Shown: positions 8,010-18,530 of the stretch, one piece after another
Layout: every line of letters starts with the position of its first letter
Position numbering within the stretch: the stretch's first letter is position 1
From: DATMNR01 sp963702765
GTDB lineage: Bacteria > Chloroflexota > Ktedonobacteria > Ktedonobacterales > Ktedonobacteraceae
DNA: 64,000 bases
NCBI GenBank assembly: GCA_963702765.1
Contig: CAVPEB010000021.1
Coordinates: 62,001 to 126,000 of the forward strand
Direction: 5' to 3'
Program-made: the position numbers and the translations under genes
The notes under the pieces: generated by a model
The model's database searches: none
What the model was told of the DNA's origin: nothing
Seen by the model: the letters and a program-made list of their open reading frames with translations, nothing else

Positions 8010-9522
8010 TTATTCTTGTGGAGCTTGATCTCCTGGTATATGAATTGGGTATTCTGATCCCTGGTAGGGTGATGTTGGTTGCGATGGTGATTGAGCGTAC
8101 ATCGATGATCGCATGTAGGTTGATGGGTCAGAATACGAGTATGGGTAGACTTGATTTCCATTCTGCGAATGTGCCTGGTTGGAAATTTTCGCCTGTTGCT
8201 TGATCGTTTTGTTGTATCTCAGGCTGTATATAATAAGTACGATCAGGCTGATGAGTGAAGCTATCACGAGGAAGACCCCGAGGCCAATCAACAGCCAGAA
8301 CGTCGTGTTGTTTGTGCTTATGTTCTGGGCTTGTTTGACCTGAATTACCTGCTGCGGTGTTGGCGTTGGAGTAAGATCGCTGGTTGTAAGCACAGCTGAT
8401 TGGCCTTTGGAGAGCCGCCATTGATTCTCCAGGTGTATTTCGTCTTCTCCTATAGCCTGTGTCAGATCCTGGTCAAACGTTTGTTGAGGGTTGTTCATGA
8501 ACTTGATGAGCTGAATCAATTTGGGAATACCAAAGGTTTTGTACATGTAATCGAGCAGATTATAGCTCTGTGCATAGGCCAGGTAAGCTTGATCTGCATT
8601 TGCAGGAAAACTCATTGAAATGTCACTCAATCGAAGTAAAGAATGTTGAGTGAGGGCTTTATCAAAGCGGGCTTGCAACTGGCCTTCACGAAAGTTTTGA
8701 TTATAAACAGCGAGACCTTCGTCAAACCATGTTGGAGCAGTAATGCCTTGCGCTATCAGTTCATGAAAGACGAGATGGGTCAACTCGTGCGGCATATCAC
8801 GAATCAATGTGAAATCAGAAGTGTCCTGAATGACTATCGATGCTTCATGCAGCAAAGGTAGTGCTTCCCCTCCAACCCATTCATAGGAACCAGGCGCAAG
8901 TGAATCATGAAATTGCTGATCAGTCTGGTATACCCACAAGTTTATTGGTTGATTCAGACTGCCTCCGAGTGTTGTACTTATACTGTGGATGCTTGCGCTT
9001 GCTTTATCGAGAACGTATTGTCCAAAATTCTGATCGCGATTATACCAGTTGACCTGTAACATGCCCTGTGCGAGATGTTGCCAGGTGAAACGGGTATCTA
9101 TGGTTGTGAATTGCTGCTGTGCATCAGTAAGGGTATTGCCGGCATTATCAGTAAATTCCCAGTTGTAGGTTACCTGCACTCCTGGTTGGATGAAGTGGCC
9201 ATGGCTTGTATCTTCGCGCCAGGAAGCAACATACACATTTCCCTGCTTATTAATCGAGACTGAATGGTTCTCTGATGTTCCATCCGGATTAAAAGTAAGT
9301 CACAAGACTTGCCTGGTTTATAGTGCCAGCCGAATCTTGCACATCGGCTGATAGGTTAATGTAATTTGGAAAATCCTCATGGTACATTCGAGATATGACC
9401 GTAATCGGGTTGGTGGAGATGGTTAGCCCGTGAACAACCCCCGGAGATGCAAGGTGTGAAAGGAGAAGAATACCAAAGACGAGCGCAATGAAAAGAGATG
9501 TATGTAAGCGACGCGAGAGCAT
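8010..9522 (-). pseudogene. Secreted, membrane-anchored gluzincin-like metallopeptidase, one frameshift
   Basis: The N-terminal part (9522-9289) starts with a clear signal peptide (SLFIALVFGILLLSHLASPG). The rest (9236-8010) contains the zinc motif HELTH at the MPHELTHLVFHE segment and the downstream glutamate in WFDEGLAVY, the layout of peptidase MA-like gluzincins. After a threonine/proline linker comes one transmembrane helix (FWLLIGLGVFLVIASL) and a polar Ser/Pro/Tyr-rich cytoplasmic tail. Removing one base from the four-A run at 9291-9294 fuses the parts in frame (TYFNPDGTSENHSVSI) into 503 residues. The active site is intact, so a technical indel is quite possible. Confidence 0.75.
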
Positions 9523-9843
9523 CGAATAGCTCCTCTCAACCAGGGAATTTTAGAATTTCAAGTATCATTGTGCACTGTGAGAAATAAGCTTGAGATATTG
9601 CTCATATTGTACATGATACCTATGCTTCTGTACACAATTGCAAACTTTTTGGATGAGCCTTTTGCAAAAGATACTTCATCAACTGGCCTGAATCGGTACT
9701 TCTGTTAATAGCCAGATAGCTAATTCGTTCCTAGTAGATGAAGCCTTTACCATGAATTTATGAAGCCACATCGTTCTTTACTGGTAGACGAATTACAGCG
9801 AAATTATTAGGGCCAAAAGATACTCTATATTTAAGGATAATCA
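9523..9843. other. Intergenic between divergent secreted peptidase and PBP genes
   Basis: This 321-base AT-rich region lies between divergently transcribed genes and must hold both promoters. I see no strong sigma-70 pair, operator palindrome or RNA gene. Confidence 0.4.
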
Positions 9844-12703
9844 ATGAGTAATAACTATTGGAACCAACAACCCGAAAACAATAATGGCAATGGATCGCCT
9901 CGTTCGGGTAGCCTGATACGAAATTACTCTGACCAGACGGTGCAGGCTCCCCCACAATATTCTCCTCTCGCAGGTCAAATGCCTCAAGGAGTACCACCAT
10001 CTCAGTATTCACCATTGCCACCGGTACATACACCACAACAGGAACAGTGGCCAGCACCGCAGGCATGGCCTACACCTGGATTCTTTGGGAATGCTGTGCA
10101 AACAGTTCGACGGTGGACTGGTAAGATGGCAGCAGCTCGCGGTGGTACCGTTGATCAAGATCCGCTCGTGCTCTATCGTCCTACTACACCACCACCGGTG
10201 GAGGTTCCAAGAGCAAAGCCATGGAAACGCTCGCATTCTGTGCGGGTGGCAATGCAGATGCGTCATCGCAGGGAACGATTGAAACAAGAGCATCCGTCGG
10301 GGCAACGAATTGCGATGGTCATCGTGACAATCTTCGTGCTTCTCCTGGTCATTATCCTGTCCTCAGGCGCCGCCTCAGGCTATGCTTATTACCAGAGTCA
10401 GTTACCTCGCCTGCAAGGACTGGCAAATCAGCAGATTAATCAATCTACACGTATCTATGATCGCAACGGCAATCTGCTGTATGTAGCATATGATAATAAA
10501 ACAGGAACAGGGAACAGGACGTAGCACCCCTGTTACCTACAATGACATACCTGGGGTAATGCAGGATGCAATGGTTGCTGCCGAGGATCATACCTTCTGG
10601 GATAATTCAGGTATCGATCCGCAAGGTATTCTCCGTGCAGCTACTCAGTATTCATCTTCTGGTACTGTGCAGAGTGGTGGAAGTACTATTACCCAACAGG
10701 TAATCAAAAATCTCAACGAAAATCTCACACATCAAGCAGCACAGGCTACTTTGCAGCGTAAGATCCCAGAAGCTGCCCTTGCAATTGGGCTGACGCAACA
10801 ATATCCCAAATGGAAGATTCTGGAGATGTACTTCAATATCTCTCCTTTTGGCGCGCAAGAACTCGGAGTCGATGCTGCTGCAGAGGATTATTTTGGCTTG
10901 CGAGCGAAATGTGACTCTCACTTTAATTGCATTCCAGCAGTTGCTTTCCTTGATCGCGACCTGACAAAATGTAAAAATCATAACGATGACTCTACCTGCA
11001 AGGAAGATCCGCTGCTAGGCCTGGCACGTGCTTCGCTGCTGGCAGGCATGCCCCAAAATCCGGTCAGCTATGATCCAACCTTAGGTAAAGCGAATAAAAT
11101 ACTTGCTCTGCTACGTCAGGATTACGTGCTACAGCAGATGCTGGCACTCAATATGCATATCAATACAGCCCTTGGAGATCAAACTACTGATAATGGCACT
11201 ATTACTCCCGATATTATCCAACAGGTAGAAACCATGACTAGCAAGATGGCATTCAAAGGTTTTCAACCAATCAAAAATGATCCACATTTTGTAGATTGGA
11301 TAATCAGTCAGATGGAGTATGCCCTAGGTACTACTACTGATCCAAAAACCGGGAAAGTGACCGTGGACGAAAGTCTAGGTGCAAATCTGTTTCGCACTGG
11401 CGGTTTCAATATCCGCACAACTATTGACAGCAATCTGCAAACCTACGTGGAAAAAGCCGCAATTCGCCATTTGGATCAGCCCGAATACCAACCCTTCACC
11501 GGTGGCTATGGGCCGCTCAATCAAGTCAATAATGTTAATGATTCGGCTGTCGTTGTCATGAATGCTAAAACAGGTGAAGTGCTGGCCATGAACGGCAGCA
11601 CAGACTGGAATAGTACGAATAATGAAGTAGATGGTCAGTTCAATGCGGCTACGGCACAACGCTCACCAGGCTCTTCCTTCAAACCTATTGTCCTGGCGGC
11701 AGCTATGGAGATGGGCTGGTATGAAGGTATAGTTTTGCCCGATAAGAAAACGTACTTTCCCAATGGTGATTCCTCAAGTCTCACGAGTGCTTACGTTCCG
11801 ACCGACTACGGTGGTGACGCTACGAATAAAGTCTATCATAATACAAACTATAATATCCGTTGGAATATTGCGAATTCGTTCAATGTTCCTGCTGTCAAGA
11901 CGGCTTACTTCGCAGGGTCGTCAAATGTCTATGATATGGCTCAACGCCTGGGCGTCACTGCGTTCACTTCAGCTCAATCGCAAGATGCCTCTATGGGTAT
12001 CGGCTCCGGGTCTGCAACATTGCTACAGATGACAGATGCTTATCAGGCATTTGCTAATAATGGGTATCGCATCCCACCTCATGGCATTCTCGATATCTAT
12101 GATAACTACGGTCACCAATTGTATCATTATGATACAACTCATCCCAATGGTGGACAGGCTGTCAGCCAGCAGATCGCTTTCATGATTACTTCTATACTTA
12201 AGGACGAAAGTGCTCGCTTCCCAGAATTTGAGAATGACCATGTACTTTCTATGTGGGATCAGACGCTTCCTGATGGAACACATCCTGAAGTGGCTGCAAA
12301 GACTGGTACTACCGATAATTTTACAGATAACTGGACTCTCGGCTACACACCTGATGTGGTGGTTGGTGTCTGGACAGGCAATGCTGATAATTCTCCCATG
12401 GTAAACTCTATCGGTATTACCGGCGCTGCCCCTATCTGGCATAGTATCATTGAGTACGTCAGCGGCTATTGCAATACCTCTACTGACCAAATTCCTTGTC
12501 CTACATTGGATTTACATTTCCCCGATCATACTTTCCCGCCTCCACCTTCAGGTGTGGTCCAGGCGTCTGTCAATACTGTCAACGGCCTCGCAGGATCCGG
12601 CTACACGAGCTGGATGCTTGATGGCGAGCAGCCCCAGCAGAGTGGCTTCACGACTCAAATCGGGAACGGAAATGGCACTCCAACGCCGACACCGACGCCT
12701 TAG
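9844..12703 (+). pseudogene. Class A penicillin-binding protein (transglycosylase/transpeptidase), one frameshift
   Basis: This bifunctional peptidoglycan synthase is split into two frames (9844-10524 and on to 12703). The first has a Pro/Gln-rich cytoplasmic region of about 150 residues, a transmembrane helix (MVIVTIFVLLLVIILSSG) and STRIYDRNGNLLYV. The second carries the GT51 motifs AAEDHTFWDNSGIDPQG and GGSTITQQVIKNL, then the transpeptidase motifs SPGSSFKP (SxxK), NSFN (SxN) and KTGTTDN (KTG). It ends in a PTPTPTP tail. The break lies in the ACAGGA-type mini-repeats at about 10500-10520. One base less near 10513 restores YDNKTGTGTGRSTPVTYNDI. All catalytic motifs are intact, so the gene may be functional in reality. 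Confidence 0.85.
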
Positions 12704-12758
12704 AAGCTCAGCATGATGTCTGGGTTGTATTGCTAACAATAGCAGTTCGGGCAGATGT

Positions 12759-13448
12759 TTAGAAAAGAAGCCTGGTACTACCTTCGTCGATGGCTTCAGC
12801 GATCGAGTCCCGGGTGTTGCTGGGGTGGTCGTAGGAGACCGGCAGGTAGATGGACCGGGTGATCGAGGCGGGGTCGCGACCGATCTCAGCGCAGAAGCGG
12901 TCCAGTAGAGCGCCTCGACGGACGGCGTCATCGATGTCGCCGCCGGGGATGTTCCACAAATCGGCATGCTCGGCGACCACGCGCAGCGTCGCGGTAGAGC
13001 GTCCGCCGATCAATATCGGCGGATGAGGTCGCTGGGCGGGTTTGGGGTTGCAGAACGCTCCGGTGAGGTGGAGGTAGGTGCCGTCGAAGTCGAACGGTTC
13101 GGCCTCGGTCCACAACCGCCGGATGACCGTGCACGCTTCGGCGAGGCTCCCGACCGCGTAGGTGGAGTCGTGGAAGGGCAGGCCGTGTGCCTCGTACTCA
13201 CGCCGGGCCACAGGGTGGCCTGGTCGTGAGCCTGCGCCGATGCCAAAGTCGAGCCGCCCACCGGAGACGACGTCGACGGTCGCAGCGATCTTGGCCAGCA
13301 TCGCGGGTGGTCGGAAGCGGTTGCTGGTCACGAGCAGCCCGAGGCGCAGTCGTTCGGTTAGTGCGGCGAGGGCTGAGAGCAGTGTCCAGGCTTCATTTGG
13401 TCCGTTATGAGTCACTCGTAGATCGGCTAGACGATCGAACACAAGCAT
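12759..13448 (-). pseudogene. Fragment of an LLM-class flavin/F420-dependent oxidoreductase
   Basis: The 229-residue frame carries the luciferase-like core (EAWTLLSALAALTERLRLG, RPPAMLAKIAATVDVVSGGR, LDFGIGAGS, PPILIGGRS). It lacks the usual N-terminal 45 or so residues: an in-frame TAG stands a few codons upstream of MLVFDRLADL. It also ends early at TRLLF, where the C-terminal helix region should follow. It is GC-rich compared with its neighbours, pointing to transfer, perhaps from an actinobacterium. It is divergent from the adjacent tetR and shares its operator region, so it was probably that regulator's target. Confidence 0.75.
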
Positions 13449-13601
13449 GCTCGACTCCGGCTAGCTCCGTCTCTGACAGACCCGAGAACGTCGCATAGAT
13501 ACATGCAAGGGGAAGTTGCAGTCAGAAAGGTTCTTGCTGCCATATTGCCACATCGTAGTAGCCATGTCTGTTTCGAGTTCATAGATTGTATTCCTCCATG
13601 G

Positions 13602-13653
13602 TATAATATTACCGGAGCATTGTTCCGGTAATATTATACGGAACAATGTTCCG
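13602..13653. promoter_or_regulatory. Double palindromic operator between the LLM fragment and tetR
   Basis: CGGAGCATTGTTCCG (13613-13627) and CGGAACAATGTTCCG (13639-13653) are two copies of one palindrome, 26 bases apart. The first is embedded in a larger perfect inverted repeat, TATAATATTACCGGA at 13602-13616 with its complement at 13624-13638. Position and symmetry fit binding of two TetR dimers that repress both divergent genes; AT-rich TATAATAT may also serve as a -10 element. The regulator is inferred from position only. Confidence 0.75.
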
Positions 13654-13685
13654 TTTGTCAAGCTAGTGTTTGAGGGAATGAAGCG

Positions 13686-14291
13686 ATGACTACAATTGAT
13701 AAGGGAGCGGGGCAACCAGCCCGGCAGAAGCGGTCCGACGCGCAGCGCAACGAGCAGGCGTTGCTCGCCGCAGCCGCAGCCGTGTTCGTCACGTCCGGTG
13801 TCGAGGCGCCAGTGCGTTACATCGCGGCGGCTGCTGGCGTCGGGATGGGGACGATTTACCGCCACTTCCCGACGCGAGCTGATCTCGTTGTTGCCGTTTA
13901 CCGCCATCAGGTCGAGGCCTGCGCCGAAGCTGGTACGGTCCTGCTGGCGAATGGTGGCTCGCCGCACGCTGCACTCGGTCAGTGGGTCAACCTCTTCGTT
14001 GATTTCCTGGTCACGAAGCATGGACTCGCCGCGATCCTGCAACCCGACAGCGTCGGCTTCGACGCGCTGCATGTCTACTTCCTTGACCGCCTCGTGCCTG
14101 TATGCGCGCAGTTGCTCGACGCAGCCGCTGAAGCCGGAGAGATCAGCGCCGATATTGATGCCTACGAACTGATGCGTGGCATCGGCAGCCTCTGCGTTGG
14201 CGGAGATCTCGACCCGCGCTACAATGTCCTCCGCATGGTCGAGCTACTCATCGCGGTATCCTCCATTCGCGCTGGACTACAGATGACTTGA
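13686..14291 (+). CDS. TetR-family transcriptional regulator
   Basis: This is a 201-residue repressor-type protein. The N-terminal HTH spans about residues 18-65, with the family signature in VRYIAAAAGVGMGTIYRHFPTRADLV. The C-terminal ligand-binding/dimer domain is helical (LGQWVNLFVDFLVTKHGLAAIL to the end). A weak GAGGGAATGAAGCG leads into the ATG. It is GC-rich and divergent from the LLM-oxidoreductase fragment, with two palindromic operators between. A nearly identical but inverted copy of bases 14008-14256 lies at 30106-30350. The ligand cannot be predicted. Confidence 0.9.
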   Translation: MTTIDKGAGQPARQKRSDAQRNEQALLAAAAAVFVTSGVEAPVRYIAAAAGVGMGTIYRHFPTRADLVVAVYRHQVEACAEAGTVLLANGGSPHAALGQWVNLFVDFLVTKHGLAAILQPDSVGFDALHVYFLDRLVPVCAQLLDAAAEAGEISADIDAYELMRGIGSLCVGGDLDPRYNVLRMVELLIAVSSIRAGLQMT

Positions 14292-14329
14292 AGGATACGT
14301 GCAGAATGTCAAGTGAAAACATATGAGAT

Positions 14330-14820
14330 ACATATTACTTGTTGAGTTGTGCTCACTCACCTTGGGTAACATGATGGCAGACGGCTCATCTACTCACCCT
14401 CCCTGGCTGCAACGGAGATCCTTGCTCACGCTCAGGATGACAAGGATAAAGTGCGGAATGACAAGGGAAAGGCTTGGGAACTGCTACTTGTTGAGTTGTG
14501 CCTCCCCCACTCCTGGGCGACCATAAAGGCACACCGCTCATCAACTCAGCCGCCCTCGCCCCTACGGAGGTCTCGATTGCGGAGTGCCCCGTCCATCTCC
14601 GACACGAGATCTTCATCTTCCAGAGAGACGTTTTTTGCCTCATTCGACTGCCTACCCGAATCTGCGCATCATATGGCGAGGTGTCCGCCGGTGAAACCTA
14701 TGGCAAGCGGGCAGCACCAGAATCGCGGAAGGGCCAGAGTACCCCCACCCCCACCCTACCCACGGGCGACCATGAAGGTTGCCCCTACGGAGGCATCCCT
14801 GGTAGGACGGGTCACTCGTA
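14330..14820. repeat. Cluster of partial dispersed repeats in a 576-base gene-free region
   Basis: Between tetR and the spermidine-synthase-like gene (14292-14867) there is no credible gene. The stretch holds half-copies of two dispersed hairpin families. One is TGCTCACGCTCAGGATGAC near 14425, the arm of the hairpin at 40943-41012. The other is GGGCGACCATAAAGG near 14515 and GGGCGACCATGAAGG near 14764 with GCCCTCGCCCCTACGGAG between, the arms seen complete at 52731-52888 and 63022-63189. Confidence 0.65.
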
Positions 14821-14867
14821 TTAACATTTTTGCATTGCATCGAAACTACTTGGTGCAATTCGCCTGA

Positions 14868-17030
14868 TTACGTTGTTAACGTTGGCTCAGGCATCTCTGG
14901 CTGTACCTCCACTGTTTCCACTCCCGTCTTTTTGCGATGCCTGAGCAGGAATGCGAGTGTGTAGAACACAATCACAAAGACAAGGAGCATGCGATAGCCA
15001 AAGAGCATGCTGAAGTATTCCATTCCACCTCCAACCATGATGCCTATCAGGTTAGAGGCAAAGGCGATATCCGCTGCCTCGCTGTCCCTGAAAGAATTGG
15101 TGAAGATGATGTTGGCCAGGAAGACAGGCGCGAATGCTAACACACTTGCCAGCAGATATCGCGCGACCAGGTTTCCAAGCAGCAGGGTTTCGGGTGGAAG
15201 CACGATGTTGAGGACGAGTATGGCAAACAAGAGTATATAAAACAGGCCGATGCGTTTCAGTTTGAAATACCTGTTTACAATTATTGCCAGGAATACACTG
15301 GTCAGGATGGCAAAGAAGACCAGCGAGTTGACCAGCCAGGTGCTTCCGAATAGCAGCGAGAAGGTGGTTAAACTCTTTACCTCGAGTAGCATGAATGCAA
15401 CCCCCAGGAAGAACATGTGCCAATCGAAGCGACGTATGACCTTGCGTGGTGCGAATATCAGAACGCATACCACAGCAAAGATGGCGACCATGGCAAGGCC
15501 GGCAACATATAAAAGTGGGAAGCTCCGGTCAACAAGATAGAGGAAGGGCCAATCATCGGTGGCAGGAGTAGCATTGGTGAGCTTATAGTAGCCCTGGCCG
15601 AGAACCTGTAGCTTTCCAGTTCCAGTTTGGGCGTGTTCATGGTAGGGGCCGAATGTACCCTGAGGAATTGTGTTCAACCGGGGTCCTTCCATGATTACAG
15701 CGGCATCTCCCCAGCCCGCGTAGGTGGTGACGAGCGGCTGCTGATTATTGAAGGCATGGCCTGCCATATCGGCCAGTTTTTCCACCAGCCATGATTCACG
15801 GTAATAGTTGTACATGACCATGACGCCGTTGCTGGTTAAGCGCGAGCGAGCTGTCTTGAAGGAATCCTGTGTCAGCAGAAAACTCTCCAGCCGTAGACTT
15901 GTGTTACTCGAGGTAAGCGTAAGCGAGTCTGGTAGGGCAAAAATAATCAGGTCGTACTTATCTGTTGTGTTCTCTAAAAATGCGCGCCCATCGTTGACTA
16001 CAGTGTGTACGCGAGGATTGCTATATGGGTGGTCAGGGTTGAGTTGGACACCGAGTTTCAGGATCGTAGGGTCGATCTCAACCGCTGTGATCTTCTGGAC
16101 TCCTTCGTGGAGTGCGATATCAACATCAGATCCGGTTCCTGCACCGAGAATCAACGCGTTGTGAAATGTTTTGCCAGGGAAGATCTGGTATATGAGCTTA
16201 TAGAACGGTTCTTTATTCTTCCAGGGGATCATTGCCTGGTGACCACCAGCGTTATTCACATCGACGATATATCCGGCTGGTTGAGTAGGATACAGCACAA
16301 TTTTGTAGTACGGAGACCAATAAGCGCCACGGCCAAGGCGCCAGGTAATGACGACCGTTACAAAAAAAGTCACTGCGATGAATGCAACGGTTTTTCTGGA
16401 ACTGAGCAGCATAATAGGAACGCTTAGAAGTGCGAACCAGTAAAGTGGTGGCAAGGAAAGAAATGCAATGAAGGTGAAACTGGCAATTCCTACCAGGCTG
16501 CCAATGATATCATACGTGTACGCAGTAAGGGGCTTTATCTGCGAAAACAATTGACCCAGCGCGCGACCAAGCGGGATGAAGCAGAGAGTGACCATGCCGA
16601 ATATGAGCGGTAGAACGAAGAAGTTTTCTGTGCTCCCGGTTTGATCGGCGCCTGGCACGTAATAGATCACATCGTTCGTCGTGATATGCAGTTCAAATCT
16701 ATTCAAACCGACGATAATGACCATGGCCAGTACAAGTAGCGGAAACGGTGGATACCAGAATCGCTTGCGACGAGCTGTTAGCATGCCAAGTCCAATACCC
16801 AGGAAAGAGGCTAGTAGGATGAAGTTATTAAAATAGCTCAGATAGCGAACATATGAAGGAACCCAGCGAATACAGAGTAATTCGAAAAAGAGCATTGAGA
16901 AAGAGACAAGAAATATTCTTGCGCGGGGATCTTTAATAAAGAGATTTTGGGGAGTCTCGTCACGCAGCCATGACAAGATTTTTGTGATATTGGATGGACT
17001 TGAAAGTGCCTGGGTGTTTGATTGACTCAT
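14868..17030 (-). CDS. Membrane-embedded spermidine-synthase-like methyltransferase-fold protein
   Basis: The protein has 720 residues, starting at MSQSNTQ because GGAGGTATTA stands directly before that ATG. About eight N-terminal transmembrane helices come first, from IFLVSFSMLFFELLCIRWV to about residue 245. A soluble spermidine-synthase-like Rossmann domain follows, with LILGAGTGSDVDIAL, AVEIDPTILKLG, NDGRAFLENT and DLIIFALPDSLTL. Further C-terminal helices end the protein. This architecture is known for fused MFS-like/SpeE-like proteins of unclear substrate. The aspartates typical of polyamine aminopropyl transfer are not obviously conserved, so I call it by fold only. It is divergent from hrcA. 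Confidence 0.8.
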   Translation of the reverse strand: MSQSNTQALSSPSNITKILSWLRDETPQNLFIKDPRARIFLVSFSMLFFELLCIRWVPSYVRYLSYFNNFILLASFLGIGLGMLTARRKRFWYPPFPLLVLAMVIIVGLNRFELHITTNDVIYYVPGADQTGSTENFFVLPLIFGMVTLCFIPLGRALGQLFSQIKPLTAYTYDIIGSLVGIASFTFIAFLSLPPLYWFALLSVPIMLLSSRKTVAFIAVTFFVTVVITWRLGRGAYWSPYYKIVLYPTQPAGYIVDVNNAGGHQAMIPWKNKEPFYKLIYQIFPGKTFHNALILGAGTGSDVDIALHEGVQKITAVEIDPTILKLGVQLNPDHPYSNPRVHTVVNDGRAFLENTTDKYDLIIFALPDSLTLTSSNTSLRLESFLLTQDSFKTARSRLTSNGVMVMYNYYRESWLVEKLADMAGHAFNNQQPLVTTYAGWGDAAVIMEGPRLNTIPQGTFGPYHEHAQTGTGKLQVLGQGYYKLTNATPATDDWPFLYLVDRSFPLLYVAGLAMVAIFAVVCVLIFAPRKVIRRFDWHMFFLGVAFMLLEVKSLTTFSLLFGSTWLVNSLVFFAILTSVFLAIIVNRYFKLKRIGLFYILLFAILVLNIVLPPETLLLGNLVARYLLASVLAFAPVFLANIIFTNSFRDSEAADIAFASNLIGIMVGGGMEYFSMLFGYRMLLVFVIVFYTLAFLLRHRKKTGVETVEVQPEMPEPTLTT

Positions 17031-17287
17031 TAATACCTCCACGTCTAGTAATGAATAGAATTGATTGTGCTATATATACCCTTCACGCATCTCCAGGACA
17101 ATTCGCTGCATACTTTCATCAAGTTTGGGCAAAACCGTTTCTGAGAGTCGATTTACGATGCAACATGTGCAAAATTTGATATCTGGCTTTTTCAACTTCA
17201 ATATGTTCCTATTTAAATTTAAACGAAGAAAAAGAGAGAAGGTGACACTCTATACATTTTAGAGAGACTTATGGGTAAGTTGGACTC

Positions 17288-17317
17288 TTGACAATCCCAC
17301 TCTGAGAGTGCTATTCT
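17288..17317 (+). promoter_or_regulatory. Putative sigma-70-type promoter of hrcA-dnaK-dnaJ
   Basis: TTGACA at 17288-17293 is followed after 18 bases by TATTCT at 17312-17317. The CIRCE-like element begins four bases downstream and so covers the expected transcription start. A 13-base palindrome CACTCTGAGAGTG (17298-17310) sits between the two hexamers and resembles a second, compact CIRCE half-site pair. Confidence 0.6.
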
Positions 17318-17320
17318 GTA

Positions 17321-17347
17321 TTTGCAGTCTCACGTGGAGAGTGCTAG
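17321..17347 (+). promoter_or_regulatory. CIRCE element (HrcA operator)
   Basis: TTTGCAGTC, a nine-base spacer, and GAGTGCTAG match the CIRCE consensus TTAGCACTC-N9-GAGTGCTAA at 15 of 18 positions with exactly the consensus spacer. It lies 65 bases before hrcA and just after the predicted -10 box, the normal place for autoregulation by HrcA. Confidence 0.85.
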
Positions 17348-17411
17348 CAATCATCATTGACAAACGAAGTATCATAAAACGAAGCTTCATGTTTTGGAGA
17401 TGTATCAGTAA

Positions 17412-18470
17412 ATGATACCATTGAGCCAGCGCAAGCAACATATATTGCGTGCGCTCGTTGAAGAATATATTCACAGCGCAACGCCAGTTGCTTCTGAAAC
17501 ACTTGTGCGTAAATATGCAATGAACTTCAGTTCCGCGACAGTTCGTCACGAATTGGCTGGATTGGAGGAAGCACATTTAATTTACCAGCCTCATACTTCT
17601 GCTGGACGAGTGCCAACTGACCTGGGGTATCGTTTTTTTGTAGAGCACCTCATGGAAGAGTCGGCGCTCTCGCTTGATGAACAGCGTCTCATTCGTCACC
17701 AGTTCTACCAGGTACAGGATCAGTTAGATCAATGGGTACGTTTGACGGCTTCTGTCATGGCGCGATTACTGCATAGCGCGGCGGTGATGACCTCGCCGCG
17801 TGCTGATGTAGGACGGCTAAAGCACTTTGAGGTACTATCGGTAACCGAACTCTCTGCACACCTGGTACTGGTGTTGGAAGATGGCACGGTGAAGCAGCAG
17901 AGATTGCTCCTGGAAACTCCCATCGATCAGGAAGAGTTAAGTGCTTCGTCAGCACGCTTGAATAAGCTCTTAGAGGGTAAGAATACGAAGCAGGTGGAAG
18001 CTCTGCTTGAACAACACGATTTTTCGGCCATAGAGTACTTGATCTGTACTACCATAGTTCGCATTCTGGAACAGCACGGCGATCCTCTGGGCGATGTTTT
18101 TTATCGTGAGGGCGTTTTAAATATCCTTGAACAGCCTGAGTATAGTCGAATGGGACCGGAAGAAGAGCGAAGCGAGCGGGTGCGTAAGGTGATGGAAGTG
18201 CTTGAACAGAACAGGTTCTTACCTGCGCTTGCATCTCACTTGCGCGAAACGGACGGTGTCCAGGTACTCATTGGTGGTGAAAACCAGTGGGACGATATGA
18301 AAGATGTGAGCCTGGTGGTAGCGCGTTACGGTCAAGAAGGTAAAATAGGCGGTTTGTTGGGTGTGATTGGCCCGACGCGCATGCAATATGGGCGAGCCAT
18401 TGCTGTTGTGCGCTATATGACACAGGTAATGAACGAACTGCTTGCTGAAGTATACGGATTCGAAGAGTAG
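17412..18470 (+). CDS. hrcA: Heat-inducible transcription repressor HrcA
   Basis: HrcA binds CIRCE and represses chaperone genes; GroE activity normally keeps it folded. The 352 residues show the N-terminal winged helix (LSQRKQHILRALVEEYIHSATPV, ATVRHELAGLEEAHLIYQPHTSAGRVPTD) followed by the GAF-like dimer and insertion domains, with VLIGGENQ and GGLLGVIGPTRMQYGRAI near the end. Length fits the family. A CIRCE element is directly upstream, so it should regulate itself and the following dnaK and dnaJ. The ATG at 17412 is the first of the canonical N-terminus, although its ribosome site (GGAGATGTATCAGTAA) is weak. Confidence 0.95.
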   Translation: MIPLSQRKQHILRALVEEYIHSATPVASETLVRKYAMNFSSATVRHELAGLEEAHLIYQPHTSAGRVPTDLGYRFFVEHLMEESALSLDEQRLIRHQFYQVQDQLDQWVRLTASVMARLLHSAAVMTSPRADVGRLKHFEVLSVTELSAHLVLVLEDGTVKQQRLLLETPIDQEELSASSARLNKLLEGKNTKQVEALLEQHDFSAIEYLICTTIVRILEQHGDPLGDVFYREGVLNILEQPEYSRMGPEEERSERVRKVMEVLEQNRFLPALASHLRETDGVQVLIGGENQWDDMKDVSLVVARYGQEGKIGGLLGVIGPTRMQYGRAIAVVRYMTQVMNELLAEVYGFEE

Positions 18471-18530
18471 TACTGTTGCAGGTTAGCCTGCATAAATGAC
18501 AACATAAAATAATCATTATAGGAGGCAATT

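Noticed and set aside
7868..8161. An N-terminal extension of dprA of about 98 codons
   Set aside because: The extension runs through a dispersed palindromic repeat and the end of the next gene; a good ribosome site supports the start at 7867.
12548..12967. A 139-codon minus-strand frame at the end of the PBP gene
   Set aside because: Antisense to the PBP and in another frame of the LLM fragment; Ser/Pro/Arg-rich shadow sequence.
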